Under the pieces are notes generated by a model. That model did not search any database. It saw only the letters and a program-made list of their open reading frames with translations, and was not told the DNA's origin. A stretch of DNA of 64,000 bases from Methanosarcina barkeri 3 (GTDB lineage: Archaea > Halobacteriota > Methanosarcinia > Methanosarcinales > Methanosarcinaceae), in assembly GCF_000970305.1 (NCBI RefSeq), contig NZ_CP009517.1, forward strand, positions 1,240,001-1,304,000. The letters run 5' to 3'. Position numbers and translations under genes: made by a program. Below are positions 27,708 through 37,200 of this stretch, in pieces (within the stretch, counting starts at the first letter, position 1; each line of letters starts with the position of its first letter).

Positions 27708-30656
27708 TTATCTCCTTGTATATCGAAAGGCTCCAAGCAGCCCGACAATACAGTAAATCACTCCAAAACCAGGCATACCATTAGTTTTTTCCTTCTGCTC
27801 AGGAGTATGTTCAATATCAGCTGCCATATTTTGAGTGTTATTTTCTGAATTCTCGACTTCAGGTTCAGGCAGTATTTCAACCACTTTTTCTTTCTCTACA
27901 GTTTTTCCTGTTATTGCAAAGAACGAGAATCCAGGTGTTTCTGCCGTGAAGTACAGATATCCATTATCTTCTTTTAAGCATTTCACAGGGAGCTGTGACC
28001 ATTTTTTGTCACTGTACCTGTTAAGTGTAATTGAATTCTGGTCGATCTTCTTATCCTGCAGCCAGGACTTTTCAACCTTGAAGCATACTACAGGGTTTCC
28101 AATGTTCTTTTCGCTTGCAAATCCGCTGTTTCCGACCCAGAGGTTGAAGTACTTATAGACCTCGCCCGAATCCAGTACTGAAGTAAGAGTGGATTTTGTT
28201 TTGAGCTGTTCGGCAATGGTTGTGATCTTACCTGCAGTCTTCTTTGCATCAAAGCTAACGTATACAACACAGGTTGCATTGTTTGTAAAATCAAACTTTA
28301 CAGGCTTTCCGTTTGTAACCTGTGCCTGTGAAAGTTCCTTGACCTGGACATTAGTTTGAGGTTCAGGAGAACCACCTGCTCCACCGCCCCCACCGCCTCC
28401 ACCGCCGCTGTCGTGGCTGCTTTCTTCACTTGAACCATCGCTTCCGCTGTTTGGATCCCCGTTTTCACATGCGTTTATTGTAGCTGTCTTTGAAGTGATC
28501 CCGTTGATGTTACTCACTACAAGGGTGACATTATAGGTTCCTGCTGAAAAATAAGTGTGTATTGGGTTCTGCTCAGTTGAATTCGTTCCATCTCCAAAGT
28601 TCCAGTTCCATGAAGCTGGGGATCCGGTACTGGTGTCAGTGAACTGAACGGTCAACGGGATATTTCCACTCGTTATATTGGAATAGAAATTAGATAACGG
28701 AGGTTTTGTCGATACTGTTATGTAATTAATTTTTTGAGTAGAATTTGATCCTTTGCTATTCGTAACTTTCAACGTAACAGTGTAAACTCCATCACTTGAG
28801 TACACATGTACCGGATTCTTGTCTGCTGAGGTATTTCCGTCCCCGAAATTCCAGGACCAGGAATCTGGAAGTCCGGTTGATATGTCCTTAAATGCTATAT
28901 TTAGCGGCCGAGATCCTTCTGTACGATTACTGGTGAAATCAGCAGATGGAGGTGTCGCCTGAATAACCTTAATCGTTTGAACCATTGAATCGGTTGAAAC
29001 TTCATTTGCTGCTGTTAGATTAACCTTATAAACTCCTGGTGTTGCATATGTATGAATAACATTTGCAGTACTGCTCGCAGGCGAATTATCACCAAAGTCA
29101 AGTAGTTCAATAGCCTGATTGGTGCTGTGATCCACAAACGTCACGTTTTCTCCGGCAAATAGATTATTTCGGGAAACCGTGTAATTTGCAGTTACTTTGG
29201 AGAATCTGGGTACCTGTTTCCAGGACGAATTTCCAAGCTCTCCCATGAGATAAAAGGTTCCACCATTCTGATAGGTATAATTTAAAATTGAGTCAAGTCT
29301 TGAAGTCGAAGTTTGGTATGGCCCCGTAACATTTGGAGTAATTGCATGCCCGAATAACACAAGCACGCTCCCAGTTTTTATTGCACGATCGATACCATAC
29401 TCGATAGACGGTAGACTGGCACCAATTGACTGGTCATCGATTTCCACACCATATAGAAGTTGAGTATCGTCCCAGTTGTAATAAGCCAGGGTTGTTTCAT
29501 TTATGTTTCCATTTATTATCGTAGGAGTTCTCGTTCGGAGTGTTCGGAAGTATGGAGCTACTGCTGCATCGGAAACTGAATTTCTACTTGAGTAAGGATA
29601 TGCTAAGGTACAAACCGGGTAACCATAACGGGTAATTTCAACGATATTCGGAAATATTTCCTGGTTTAACCATGCTACAGGAGTATTACCATTTAGAAAT
29701 TGAACTGAATCTATATGGTTATTCCCATGCAAAGCTATTTCCCAACCAGCCGAATGTAATGCATTGAGTTCTTTTAATTCAATTTCAGCTTGCCTTCGAT
29801 TACTTACATTATTTACGTTTATAGTACACTTAGCATTATATTTCTGGAAAATTGACAAGTATTGATAACACGATTGAATATGCCCTGAATCGTCCCAGGA
29901 TAAAGCAATGCCTCCACATTTGCTTAAACTCTTTACGCTGCGGAGGTCACTCTCATATAGATCTAAAATTTCGGATGAACTCAATGTCCTGTTATATAAA
30001 TAAAAAGCATATATTGCCCCGTTTAGCCCATATGCAGTGTCAGAGGATGAGCCTATTGTCCAATTTTCCGTTATATAGCTCGGACCTAAAGCTGCAGCCG
30101 TATAATTCACACCTTCTCCATTAGCAAGTCCGTTAATGTAAAGTTGAGCGTGAGAACCATCGTATGTCACAATAGCTTCATAATCCGTATCAGGCTGTAT
30201 GCGAGTTGCACCTGAGCCGTGAATGTTCTGTCCATCTGCATAAACTTCATATGTAAGCAGAGAATTCGTATGGTCAATACTGATTCTGAATGCAGTATTT
30301 CCTTTGGAAACCAGGTATGTATTACGAGCCGGATTGCTTGAATCGTACCTGAAAAAGACTCCAAACGTTATATGTGGGTCAGTAAATGCCAGCTCTTCAT
30401 TATTAGGTATTGTTATCCGGCTTTGTCCGTTAAATTGTCTTGCTATTTGTCCGGTTGGCAGAATAAAGGTTGTACTGCCATTATTTACACCATTATTTCC
30501 ATGTCCTGAATTGTCAACTATAGTATTTCCAGTATCTTCAGACCAGTTATAATACACAAGTTGATTTGTATCTGCATGAGCACTGCCGACCAGACCAGTT
30601 ATTAATATAATAAATAAGCCATATTTTACATATGTCTTAAAATTGTAAAATTTCAT
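27708..30656 (-). CDS. Large surface protein: LamG, NodB-type polysaccharide deacetylase, three PKD domains, PGF-pre-PGF, PGF-CTERM
   Basis: 982 residues from ATG 30656 (after AGAGGTCTGACATA). Signal peptide 1-28. LamG/concanavalin-like domain about 32-225. NodB deacetylase-like domain about 240-480 with metal motifs in place: SWDDSG (Asp), ALHGNNH (His pair), LAYPYSS and LFGHA. Three PKD domains follow (WNFGDG in two, DFGDNS in the first), then a Gly-rich linker, a PGF-pre-PGF domain and a C-terminal PGFGVIYCIVGLLG helix with Arg tail, the archaeosortase A sorting signal. So it is likely lipid-attached at the cell surface and acts on an N-acetylated glycan. Substrate unknown. Confidence 0.88.
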   Translation of the reverse strand: MKFYNFKTYVKYGLFIILITGLVGSAHADTNQLVYYNWSEDTGNTIVDNSGHGNNGVNNGSTTFILPTGQIARQFNGQSRITIPNNEELAFTDPHITFGVFFRYDSSNPARNTYLVSKGNTAFRISIDHTNSLLTYEVYADGQNIHGSGATRIQPDTDYEAIVTYDGSHAQLYINGLANGEGVNYTAAALGPSYITENWTIGSSSDTAYGLNGAIYAFYLYNRTLSSSEILDLYESDLRSVKSLSKCGGIALSWDDSGHIQSCYQYLSIFQKYNAKCTINVNNVSNRRQAEIELKELNALHSAGWEIALHGNNHIDSVQFLNGNTPVAWLNQEIFPNIVEITRYGYPVCTLAYPYSSRNSVSDAAVAPYFRTLRTRTPTIINGNINETTLAYYNWDDTQLLYGVEIDDQSIGASLPSIEYGIDRAIKTGSVLVLFGHAITPNVTGPYQTSTSRLDSILNYTYQNGGTFYLMGELGNSSWKQVPRFSKVTANYTVSRNNLFAGENVTFVDHSTNQAIELLDFGDNSPASSTANVIHTYATPGVYKVNLTAANEVSTDSMVQTIKVIQATPPSADFTSNRTEGSRPLNIAFKDISTGLPDSWSWNFGDGNTSADKNPVHVYSSDGVYTVTLKVTNSKGSNSTQKINYITVSTKPPLSNFYSNITSGNIPLTVQFTDTSTGSPASWNWNFGDGTNSTEQNPIHTYFSAGTYNVTLVVSNINGITSKTATINACENGDPNSGSDGSSEESSHDSGGGGGGGGGAGGSPEPQTNVQVKELSQAQVTNGKPVKFDFTNNATCVVYVSFDAKKTAGKITTIAEQLKTKSTLTSVLDSGEVYKYFNLWVGNSGFASEKNIGNPVVCFKVEKSWLQDKKIDQNSITLNRYSDKKWSQLPVKCLKEDNGYLYFTAETPGFSFFAITGKTVEKEKVVEILPEPEVENSENNTQNMAADIEHTPEQKEKTNGMPGFGVIYCIVGLLGAFRYTRR

Positions 30657-31386
30657 TATGTCAGACCTCTTTAATGAAGACAATGTTAATTGTTTTCCTC
30701 ATTTTCAGGGTTGAGAAGCGCATTTTTTCTAATTTTGGTGAAAAAATTGTTTCTTTCAGTATAATCAAGAATTTCCCATTTTATTACTATCAATTCGCCA
30801 TTATTTTTCACCTGCTCTTACTTATTCTTCAAATTTGTAAATAGCATAAGCCTGGTGCCTGAGATCTGATATATCCAAAAAATCCACATTCAAAAAATCC
30901 GTATTGATCAGAAGATTTGACTTTAAAATATTCGCACAGTATGGATTTGAGAGGGCAATCTAACGGCAAACCAATATAAAGGGAAACAGCCTCATAACTA
31001 TTTAACAGAGGTATTACAACTTTCTAATATTTATACTTAAGTCAGCCTTGCTTATAGCGTCCTCTATAAGTGATTGTACTACAGAAGTTGATACAGCTTT
31101 GAAAAAACATATCAAAAATGAACGGTTTCTCGAATGTAAACATTCACACTAAGTAGCCTGAAAGTTTATTATTACTGTCAGCAAAGAAAATAAAATGTAT
31201 TCAAAAAGCTGGTTCGAGTCTCGAATAAATAATTTAATTAAAATAAAGATTGATATTTATTATTGGCGAGTGTAACTTATTTTGACATAATTGGACAATT
31301 TAGTTATATAAGAATAACATAATTAAGTTTACGTTTTAAAAAATTTATTAACAACTGTTATTAAAATTTGCTATGTGGTGAGTTAG
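30657..31386. other. Divergent intergenic region
   Basis: 730 bp, AT-rich. A TATA-like TTATATAAGAA near 31303-31313 would serve the 31387 gene. No gene, tRNA or repeat that I can support. Confidence 0.4.
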
Positions 31387-32256
31387 ATGAACAAAAAGGT
31401 TATTCGTAATACTATCATATTTATTGTCCTTGTTATTCTCAGTGGGTGGATAGGTGTTCTTGTAGACTCTACCTTTCCCGAGCAACCAAATGGTGATTCT
31501 CCCGGTATGGGAATATGGCTGATACTGCCTATGTTGACTGCAGTTGCAATCACTATATTCTCAAAAAGCGGCTGGAAAGATTTCGGTTTCAAGCCGAATT
31601 TCAAAGGAAACATAAAATGGTATTTGATTGCTTTTTTGATTTTTCCTGTCATAACAACAATCGTTCTGATAATCGGAGCTACAACAAGATGGATTGATCT
31701 GTCAGCCTTTGACCTCAGACCTTTTATTTTGTTGTTTTCCAGTACTCTGTTAATCAATTTTATTATAGATATTTTTGATGGGACTCCTTTACATGGATAT
31801 CTAACTTCACAACTCATAAAATTAAACCTTAGTGATTGGAAGATATATCTCATTGTTGGTAGCCTCTGGGGAATATGGCATGCTCCGTATTATCTGGTAT
31901 TTTTACCCGAAGCAGATATACAAGCAGTGTTACCGGTTAATCGAGCTATATTTTTTGTTATTTCTGTTGCAACAATGGTATGCTGGGCGGTGATGTTTAT
32001 TGAGCTCTTTAGGATAACAAAGTCAATTTGGCCGGGTGTTATACTACATATGGTAGAGGACTCCCTGATAAATCCTTTAATTATATTGGGTTACGTCAGT
32101 ATTGCAGCAGGAAAAGAGATTCTTATTTCACCAATCAATGGAATTATTACTACAGCTCTTTACTTATTAATTGGGCTTGGAATAAGAGCTTATAGAAGAC
32201 AGGCAAATCAAATAACGTTTTACGAATCAAAGGAGGAAAGAAGTTTTCCTCAGTAA
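31387..32256 (+). CDS. CPBP (Abi/CAAX protease-like) membrane protein with altered catalytic motif
   Basis: 289 residues, about seven membrane helices. Two of three family motifs are visible: WGIWHAPYYLVF with H165 and LHMVEDS with H221. Motif 1, normally EExxxRGYL, reads DGTPLHGYL at 131-139: both glutamates and the arginine are replaced while GYL is kept. The first Glu is thought to activate the water in these intramembrane metalloproteases, so this copy is probably not a protease, or uses another residue. Start ATG follows GTGGTGAGTTAG. Possible roles include membrane protein binding or immunity-like function; unproven. Confidence 0.8.
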   Translation: MNKKVIRNTIIFIVLVILSGWIGVLVDSTFPEQPNGDSPGMGIWLILPMLTAVAITIFSKSGWKDFGFKPNFKGNIKWYLIAFLIFPVITTIVLIIGATTRWIDLSAFDLRPFILLFSSTLLINFIIDIFDGTPLHGYLTSQLIKLNLSDWKIYLIVGSLWGIWHAPYYLVFLPEADIQAVLPVNRAIFFVISVATMVCWAVMFIELFRITKSIWPGVILHMVEDSLINPLIILGYVSIAAGKEILISPINGIITTALYLLIGLGIRAYRRQANQITFYESKEERSFPQ

Positions 32257-32363
32257 AAAAAGGAAAGAGTTTTTTCTTATTTAAGTATTTCAAGTTCTTT
32301 ACCCAACGAGCCATGAGCAAAAACCCATGAAGAGAATAATCCTCGTTTTTAATTTTTGGAAGT

Positions 32364-33632
32364 TTATTTTTCTCCAGAGCCAGGATTTTTAACCCTTGTA
32401 CGTGAAGCTTCAGCATTTGCTTTGAATCCCTTACTCTCCCATAGATCAGCTGCAATTTTAAAAGCGTTTTCTGCCCCTTTAGGGTTCCCAAGTTTCCAGA
32501 AAACCCTTCCTTTCTCGTACCAGGCTTCAGAAAAGTCAGGCTTCTTCCTGATTGCCATTTCGAAAGCATGCAGAGCTTCTTTTTCAGAGCGGGTTTCAAA
32601 AAGTACTTTTCCTCTGAGATACCAGGCCTCTGCGTTATCGGACTTTTCCTCAAGGGCCTTTTCAAAAGCCTCTCTGGATTTTTCAAGTTCTCCAAGTTTT
32701 AAATGCAGCTTACCTTTCTCAAACCAGATACCTGCATCCCCGGGACTCATTTCCAGTGATCTTTGAAGTTCTTTCAGTTTCTCTTCGCACTTACGCACCC
32801 GAACAAGCACAGCTTCCTTTCCTTCCCAGGCATTTTTCTGTACAGGGTTAAGGGAAATAGACCTCTCGAAAGCTTCAAGAGCCTCCCTGAGATGCTCGAG
32901 CTTTACCAGTGCAAACCCGGTGTTGGTCCAGAGCCCCGGATGATCCGGATTTATCCTGGAGGCACTTTCAAACATCTCAAGAGCTTCTTCATAACGTTTG
33001 AGTTTTAACAGGGTGTTTCCTTTATAAAATAAAGCTGGAAAATGCCTGGGATTTTCGGAAAGTACAGTGTCAAAAACCTCAAGTGCAAGCCTGAGCCTAC
33101 CCTGCCTGTAAAGAGTTACTCCTTCCTCATATAGACTTCCAGCACTTTTCAGGTTATTTTCTTCAGGACTTTCATCTTCAAGATAACTTTTCCTAAGTCC
33201 GGTTTCTGAAAGGTATCTGAAATCCAGGGAGGTCTCCGAACCAGACCTCGAATCGAGGTATATGAATTCTTCTTTTGGCACAAAAGACTTACAAATCCAT
33301 CCTGGCTCAATTTTCCTGTTCGTAATAACGCAGTATCCGTTAACATGCTTGGAACAGACCTCACAACAGTAAATTCTTCTTTCCAGCCGGTACCGAATCT
33401 GGTCAAGTTCAGTTGTAACCAGCCCCTCGTTTAGCCGTGCTTTGAAAGTCTCGTACGGTATGTTTTTGATCTTGATATAAACTGTTGAAGGGGCAGGTGG
33501 GTCCCATTCCGAAGGGTTTGAAGTCGATTTTTTGCAAATCATAGTTCTGGCAGGAATTTTTCTTATGGGTTTTTCCGGAAATTTTTCGTTTTTGGGAAGT
33601 TTCTTTTTTACTGGATATGTTCCTCTACTCAA
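32364..33632 (-). CDS. TPR-repeat protein with N-terminal cysteine cluster
   Basis: 422 residues. An N-terminal basic region is followed by a Cys-rich segment (YCCEVCSKHVNGYCVITNRK, then WICKSF) that looks like a small metal-binding knuckle. From about 165 to 405 run seven tetratricopeptide repeats of 34 residues (e.g. ALFYKGNTLLKLKRYEEALE). A scaffolding protein, cytoplasmic since no signal sequence is seen. Start TTG 33632 is the only candidate in frame after an upstream stop but lacks a good ribosome site. It lies 60 bp downstream of the Ig-like surface protein gene and may be co-transcribed. Confidence 0.85.
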   Translation of the reverse strand: MSRGTYPVKKKLPKNEKFPEKPIRKIPARTMICKKSTSNPSEWDPPAPSTVYIKIKNIPYETFKARLNEGLVTTELDQIRYRLERRIYCCEVCSKHVNGYCVITNRKIEPGWICKSFVPKEEFIYLDSRSGSETSLDFRYLSETGLRKSYLEDESPEENNLKSAGSLYEEGVTLYRQGRLRLALEVFDTVLSENPRHFPALFYKGNTLLKLKRYEEALEMFESASRINPDHPGLWTNTGFALVKLEHLREALEAFERSISLNPVQKNAWEGKEAVLVRVRKCEEKLKELQRSLEMSPGDAGIWFEKGKLHLKLGELEKSREAFEKALEEKSDNAEAWYLRGKVLFETRSEKEALHAFEMAIRKKPDFSEAWYEKGRVFWKLGNPKGAENAFKIAADLWESKGFKANAEASRTRVKNPGSGEK

Positions 33633-33692
33633 AGTTACGCATCGAAGTTAAATGCTTGTCTCAGATTAGAGATTAATAATAGATTAAATTTT

Positions 33693-34937
33693 TTACTGCG
33701 TCTCATTTGTGGAGGATCCAGTCCCTGAGCCAGAACTATTGAGTTTTGTCTCATTAGTCGACGAGGGTTGTTCTTGCGTTGAAGTTGACGTATTAGAGTT
33801 AGAGTCAGTTTTTTGAGAAGAAGATGCAGAAGACTCCTGTACGAGTACGACTTTGGTAGCCTCCGCGCTTCCGAACTCATTTGTGGCTGTTAGAGTATAT
33901 GTCATGGTTTTACTTGGAGATATACTCTGGCTGCCAGTTAAACCTACGGTTCCTATTCCGGGTTTGATCGAAACTTTTGAGGCACCAGAGACTCTCCAGA
34001 CAAGTTTCGAGCTCTTTCCTTCCTCAATGGTATCCGGATTCGCATTAAACGAGTTGATAGATGGAAGGCTTTCTTTAGATGTTTGATTCTCCTGAAGTGC
34101 CGAATCATTTTGTGATGTCTGGCTTTCCTGAGATGCCTGATTATCTTTGGAAGCCTCATTGTCGTTAGAAGCCTGATTATCTTTGGAAGCCTCATTGTCA
34201 TTAGAAGCCTGATTATCTTCCGATGTAGGATTTTCCTTAATCGATGAACTCTCCTGAGACGTCAGACTTTCTTCCGTAGACGGAAGATTTGATGCGGAAA
34301 CGTTTTCGGAGGAGGCAGCATTTTCTTCAACTGCAACAGTACAGTAAGATGCATCTTCTTTCTCACCACTTGAAGCTGTAAGTTTGTATGTTGTAGTGCC
34401 GGTAGGAGACACACTCAATGTTCCGGTAGGTTCTACAACTCCTATATCAGGTTCAATAGTAACATTCGAAACCCCTGAGACATGCCAGTTCAGAATAGCA
34501 CTCTCGCCTGGTTTTATGGTATCAGGGCTTGCATCAAACGAGCTGATGAGAAGAGGCTCTTGAGATCCATTATTAACCGTAACCGTGCAGAGCGCTACTT
34601 TTTCGTTTCCTTTATCATTCGCTATCAATTTATAGGTTGTAGTCTCTAAAGGGGATACAGACATGGATCCATTTGAACTTACAGGTCCTATGCCAGGCTC
34701 TATTGTAATATTGTTAGCTCCGGAAACTTCCCAGTTCAAAACTGATGATCCTCCGGATCCGATAATTTCCGGACTTGCATCAAAATTGCTAATTCCTACT
34801 GCAGCTGCAGGAAAAAGAGCTTTTAGGGCAATAGCTATACTCAGTATGGTACCTAATAATTTTAGAAGTTCTGGTAATGAGTTCCACATTGACTTAACTC
34901 GTTTCCAGATTGAATTATTACTATCCTCTTTATCCAT
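33693..34937 (-). CDS. Membrane-anchored surface protein with three Ig-like repeats and low-complexity linker
   Basis: 414 residues from ATG 34937, after GGAGTTTGATT. One membrane helix near the N-terminus (LLKLLGTILSIAIALKALFP). Three repeats of about 85 residues share the pattern FDASP-I--G-S--L-W-VSGA--V-I-PGIG-V followed by SP--T-TYKL-A, an Ig-like fold often found in archaeal surface proteins. Repeats 2 and 3 are separated by a Ser/Asn/Asp/Gln-rich linker containing two copies of DNQASNDNEASK. The C-terminus is Ser/Thr-rich. Probably extracellular adhesion or spacer; no enzyme domain. Confidence 0.8.
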   Translation of the reverse strand: MDKEDSNNSIWKRVKSMWNSLPELLKLLGTILSIAIALKALFPAAAVGISNFDASPEIIGSGGSSVLNWEVSGANNITIEPGIGPVSSNGSMSVSPLETTTYKLIANDKGNEKVALCTVTVNNGSQEPLLISSFDASPDTIKPGESAILNWHVSGVSNVTIEPDIGVVEPTGTLSVSPTGTTTYKLTASSGEKEDASYCTVAVEENAASSENVSASNLPSTEESLTSQESSSIKENPTSEDNQASNDNEASKDNQASNDNEASKDNQASQESQTSQNDSALQENQTSKESLPSINSFNANPDTIEEGKSSKLVWRVSGASKVSIKPGIGTVGLTGSQSISPSKTMTYTLTATNEFGSAEATKVVLVQESSASSSQKTDSNSNTSTSTQEQPSSTNETKLNSSGSGTGSSTNETQ

Positions 34938-35321
34938 AATCAAACTCCGTACCTATAAATTAAACCAAACAACCATACATGGCAGGTTGAAAAATAACGT
35001 TTTTCAGAAATTTTACCTAAAACGTTAAGTTAAACAGTCAATTCTTTTTTGGATTGCAGTTGAGATATATCTCATAGTTTAATAATATATATATTTATTA
35101 ATTTTGGGATATATTTTCAAGAAGTTGGATGAAAGGATCGAACTTAAAGATTAAAGCTAAGGATTCAACTTAAGCGTTCAATTTGAGAATTTTTCAATTT
35201 ACTGCCAAAAATCATTGTAATTTTCAAAAGAGAATGTCTGCAAGTTAAATTATTTATATTCGCTATCAATATATTTTATAAAAAACTATTATTCTGCCAT
35301 TGATAATAAAAAGGTGGTTAT

Positions 35322-35534
35322 ATGAACTCTTACTGCAAAAAAACCCATGGAGTTCCAGCGTTATTCTCTTTTTTCATTCCTGGTCTGGGACAGCTTGTAA
35401 AAGGACAGGTATCCAAAGCAGTTGGCATCTGGGCAGCTTTGTTAATCAGTCTGTTCATGAGCGTCATCGGAATCGGGTTCTTAATTGGAATAATCGTCTG
35501 GATAGCACAAATATACGATGCCTATAATGCATGA
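35322..35534 (+). CDS. Small TM2-like membrane protein, copy 1
   Basis: 70 residues. Starts MNSYCKKTHGVPALFSFF, then PGLGQLVKGQVSKAVGIWAA, a second helix, and ends IYDAYNA. The P-G-x-GQ--KG turn between two helices and the YDAY end are the TM2-domain pattern. Function unknown. Ribosome site AAGGTGGT precedes ATG 35322. A close paralogue follows at 35721 with its own promoter-like TTTATATTC and own ribosome site. Confidence 0.85.
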   Translation: MNSYCKKTHGVPALFSFFIPGLGQLVKGQVSKAVGIWAALLISLFMSVIGIGFLIGIIVWIAQIYDAYNA

Positions 35535-35720
35535 AAAGTAGGTTAAGAAACTTTTATAATAAAGGTTAATTTGTTTTAGAGGATGCTTAACTCGTTTTAG
35601 AAAGTGTACTTTTAGAGAAAGTCTTTAAAAACAAAAATTTTTATATTGAAGGGAAAGGTCTTTTTATGTTAAACAATTTATATTCACTCTCTTATTAAGT
35701 ACTTAAAGAAGGTAAGTTCT

Positions 35721-35927
35721 ATGAACTATTGCAGAACGCACGGAATTCCAGCCTTATTTTCGTTTTTCTTTCCTGGCCTGGGCCAGCTTGTAAAAGGACA
35801 TCTGTTCAAGGCATTAGGCATCTGGATAGCCTTCATTATCACAGGGACAATGCACATTTTTGGGGCTGGATTTTTATTATGGCCGCTTATATGGATCTGG
35901 CAGCTCTATGACGCCTACAATGCCTGA
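35721..35927 (+). CDS. Small TM2-like membrane protein, copy 2
   Basis: 68 residues, clearly a tandem duplicate of the 35322 gene: MNYCRTHGIPALFSFFFPGL, GQLVKGHLFKALGIW, and LYDAYNA at the end. The second helix has diverged (GTMHIFGAGFLLWPLIW). The upstream 45 bp resemble those before copy 1 (AATTTATATTC), so the duplication seems to include the promoter and the genes are probably transcribed separately. Confidence 0.85.
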   Translation: MNYCRTHGIPALFSFFFPGLGQLVKGHLFKALGIWIAFIITGTMHIFGAGFLLWPLIWIWQLYDAYNA

Positions 35928-36315
35928 ATAAAACAAATTTGAGAGCAATCCAAAAGGATAACCTTGAAAGGATAATCTCTAAAGGATAACCTTAAAAGAT
36001 AATCTGTAAAAGATAAAACGAGTGTATAGTAAGCTAAGTTACTTAGCTATACATCAAATTTTTTCTAAAACTTAGAGGATGCATCCTTATTCTTTCAATT
36101 GTTCTTTATGAGTCAGCCTTATTTGGTTAAGCCTAATCTGCCTATTTTCAGTTTGCCTATTTTCAGTTTGCTATCATATCTATCAGTATCTGTCAAATTG
36201 ATAGCAATCAAAACTATCGATATCTATGAAATCGATAGCACCAAAAACGAGAAAGGTATCAGGAAGCTAGTCTTACATAGACCATCAAATAATTTTTTAA
36301 ATATGTTAAAATGTG
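35928..36315. other. Gap with short tandem units
   Basis: Units of the type AAAGGATAA-CCTTGAAAGGATAATCT recur at about 35953-36018, then AT-rich sequence. No gene seen. Confidence 0.4.
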
Positions 36316-36837
36316 TTAATACCTGCGTACCATCTCCTCCTGCCATTCCGTCTCCGGCCATCCTCTAAAGCCTCTGAGCTTGTTTATATCATCCAGATAA
36401 TTTATCACTTCATTAGCCTGAAAACCAAGACCCTTAAGCACACATCCAAGAACGGTTCCGGTTCTGCCTATACCTCCCACGCAATGGACAACAATGCCTT
36501 TTCCTGCATCCATTTCTGTTAGTATTATATCAGTTGCCTTTCTTACAAGCCATTCAAGTGTATCAGGATCATACGGATAATTACCATAATGCAGGTCTTC
36601 TAATTCTGCAGAAAAGAGAACCTCAAGAGGATAAGGATTATAAGATACTTCAGGATCACAAAGACAGACAACACTTGAGAAACCCGCTTTCCCTATTTCC
36701 TCCCAGGGCGTGTGTACTCTGGGATAAGACATACCAGCCAGAGGTACAGGCTCCTTAAGTATAACATAAAAGTTCAGCGGGACTCGGATGCCTTCTATTA
36801 CAGGCATCGCCATAGGACTCAGTAAAGAAGACGCCAT
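36316..36837 (-). CDS. Dual-specificity/tyrosine-type protein phosphatase
   Basis: 173 residues. The P-loop HCVGGIGRTG (118-127) carries the Cys and Arg of the cysteine-based phosphatases, and DPDTLEWLV just before suits the upstream helix. PLNFYVILKEPVPLAGMSYP at the N-terminus resembles the start of archaeal DSP proteins. Cytoplasmic, probably removing phosphate from Tyr/Ser/Thr or a small molecule. No ribosome site: TATA box TTTATATC ends 21 bp before ATG 36837, so the mRNA is likely leaderless. Confidence 0.87.
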   Translation of the reverse strand: MASSLLSPMAMPVIEGIRVPLNFYVILKEPVPLAGMSYPRVHTPWEEIGKAGFSSVVCLCDPEVSYNPYPLEVLFSAELEDLHYGNYPYDPDTLEWLVRKATDIILTEMDAGKGIVVHCVGGIGRTGTVLGCVLKGLGFQANEVINYLDDINKLRGFRGWPETEWQEEMVRRY

Positions 36838-36858
36838 GCTAAGAATATGAGGTTAGAA

Positions 36859-36866
36859 GATATAAA
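36859..36866 (-). promoter_or_regulatory. TATA box giving a probable leaderless mRNA for the phosphatase gene
   Basis: TTTATATC on the minus strand ends 21 bp before the ATG. That places the archaeal transcription start at or next to the start codon, and no Shine-Dalgarno site is present. Confidence 0.5.
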
Positions 36867-37200
36867 TTTCGTTTAAAGAGTCGAACATATGAGTATAAGT
36901 GTAACAGTATTTCGTGGCCCAATTGTTTCAAAACAGTCCTAACTTTTTCCGGAATTCTTCCAGATCCTTAAATGTAGAAGATACATATATTCGAGCCATT
37001 CTATCTACCAATCTTCCAGCCAATTATTCCAGAAACACATTAAAATACTAGAAGTTAAATCTTTTGAATTAATTTGATTATCTTAAAATAAAAAATAATT
37101 GGACAATTCCCACTTTACCTACATCCCATACCTTTTAATATTCCAAACTCCGTAACTATGCTCACTTACGCATGCCAATCATCTTCAGGTGACGTTATCA

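Noticed and set aside
31205-31230. GGTTCGAGTCTC, resembling a tRNA T-arm
   Set aside because: The flanking five bases do not pair and no acceptor, D or anticodon stems are present.
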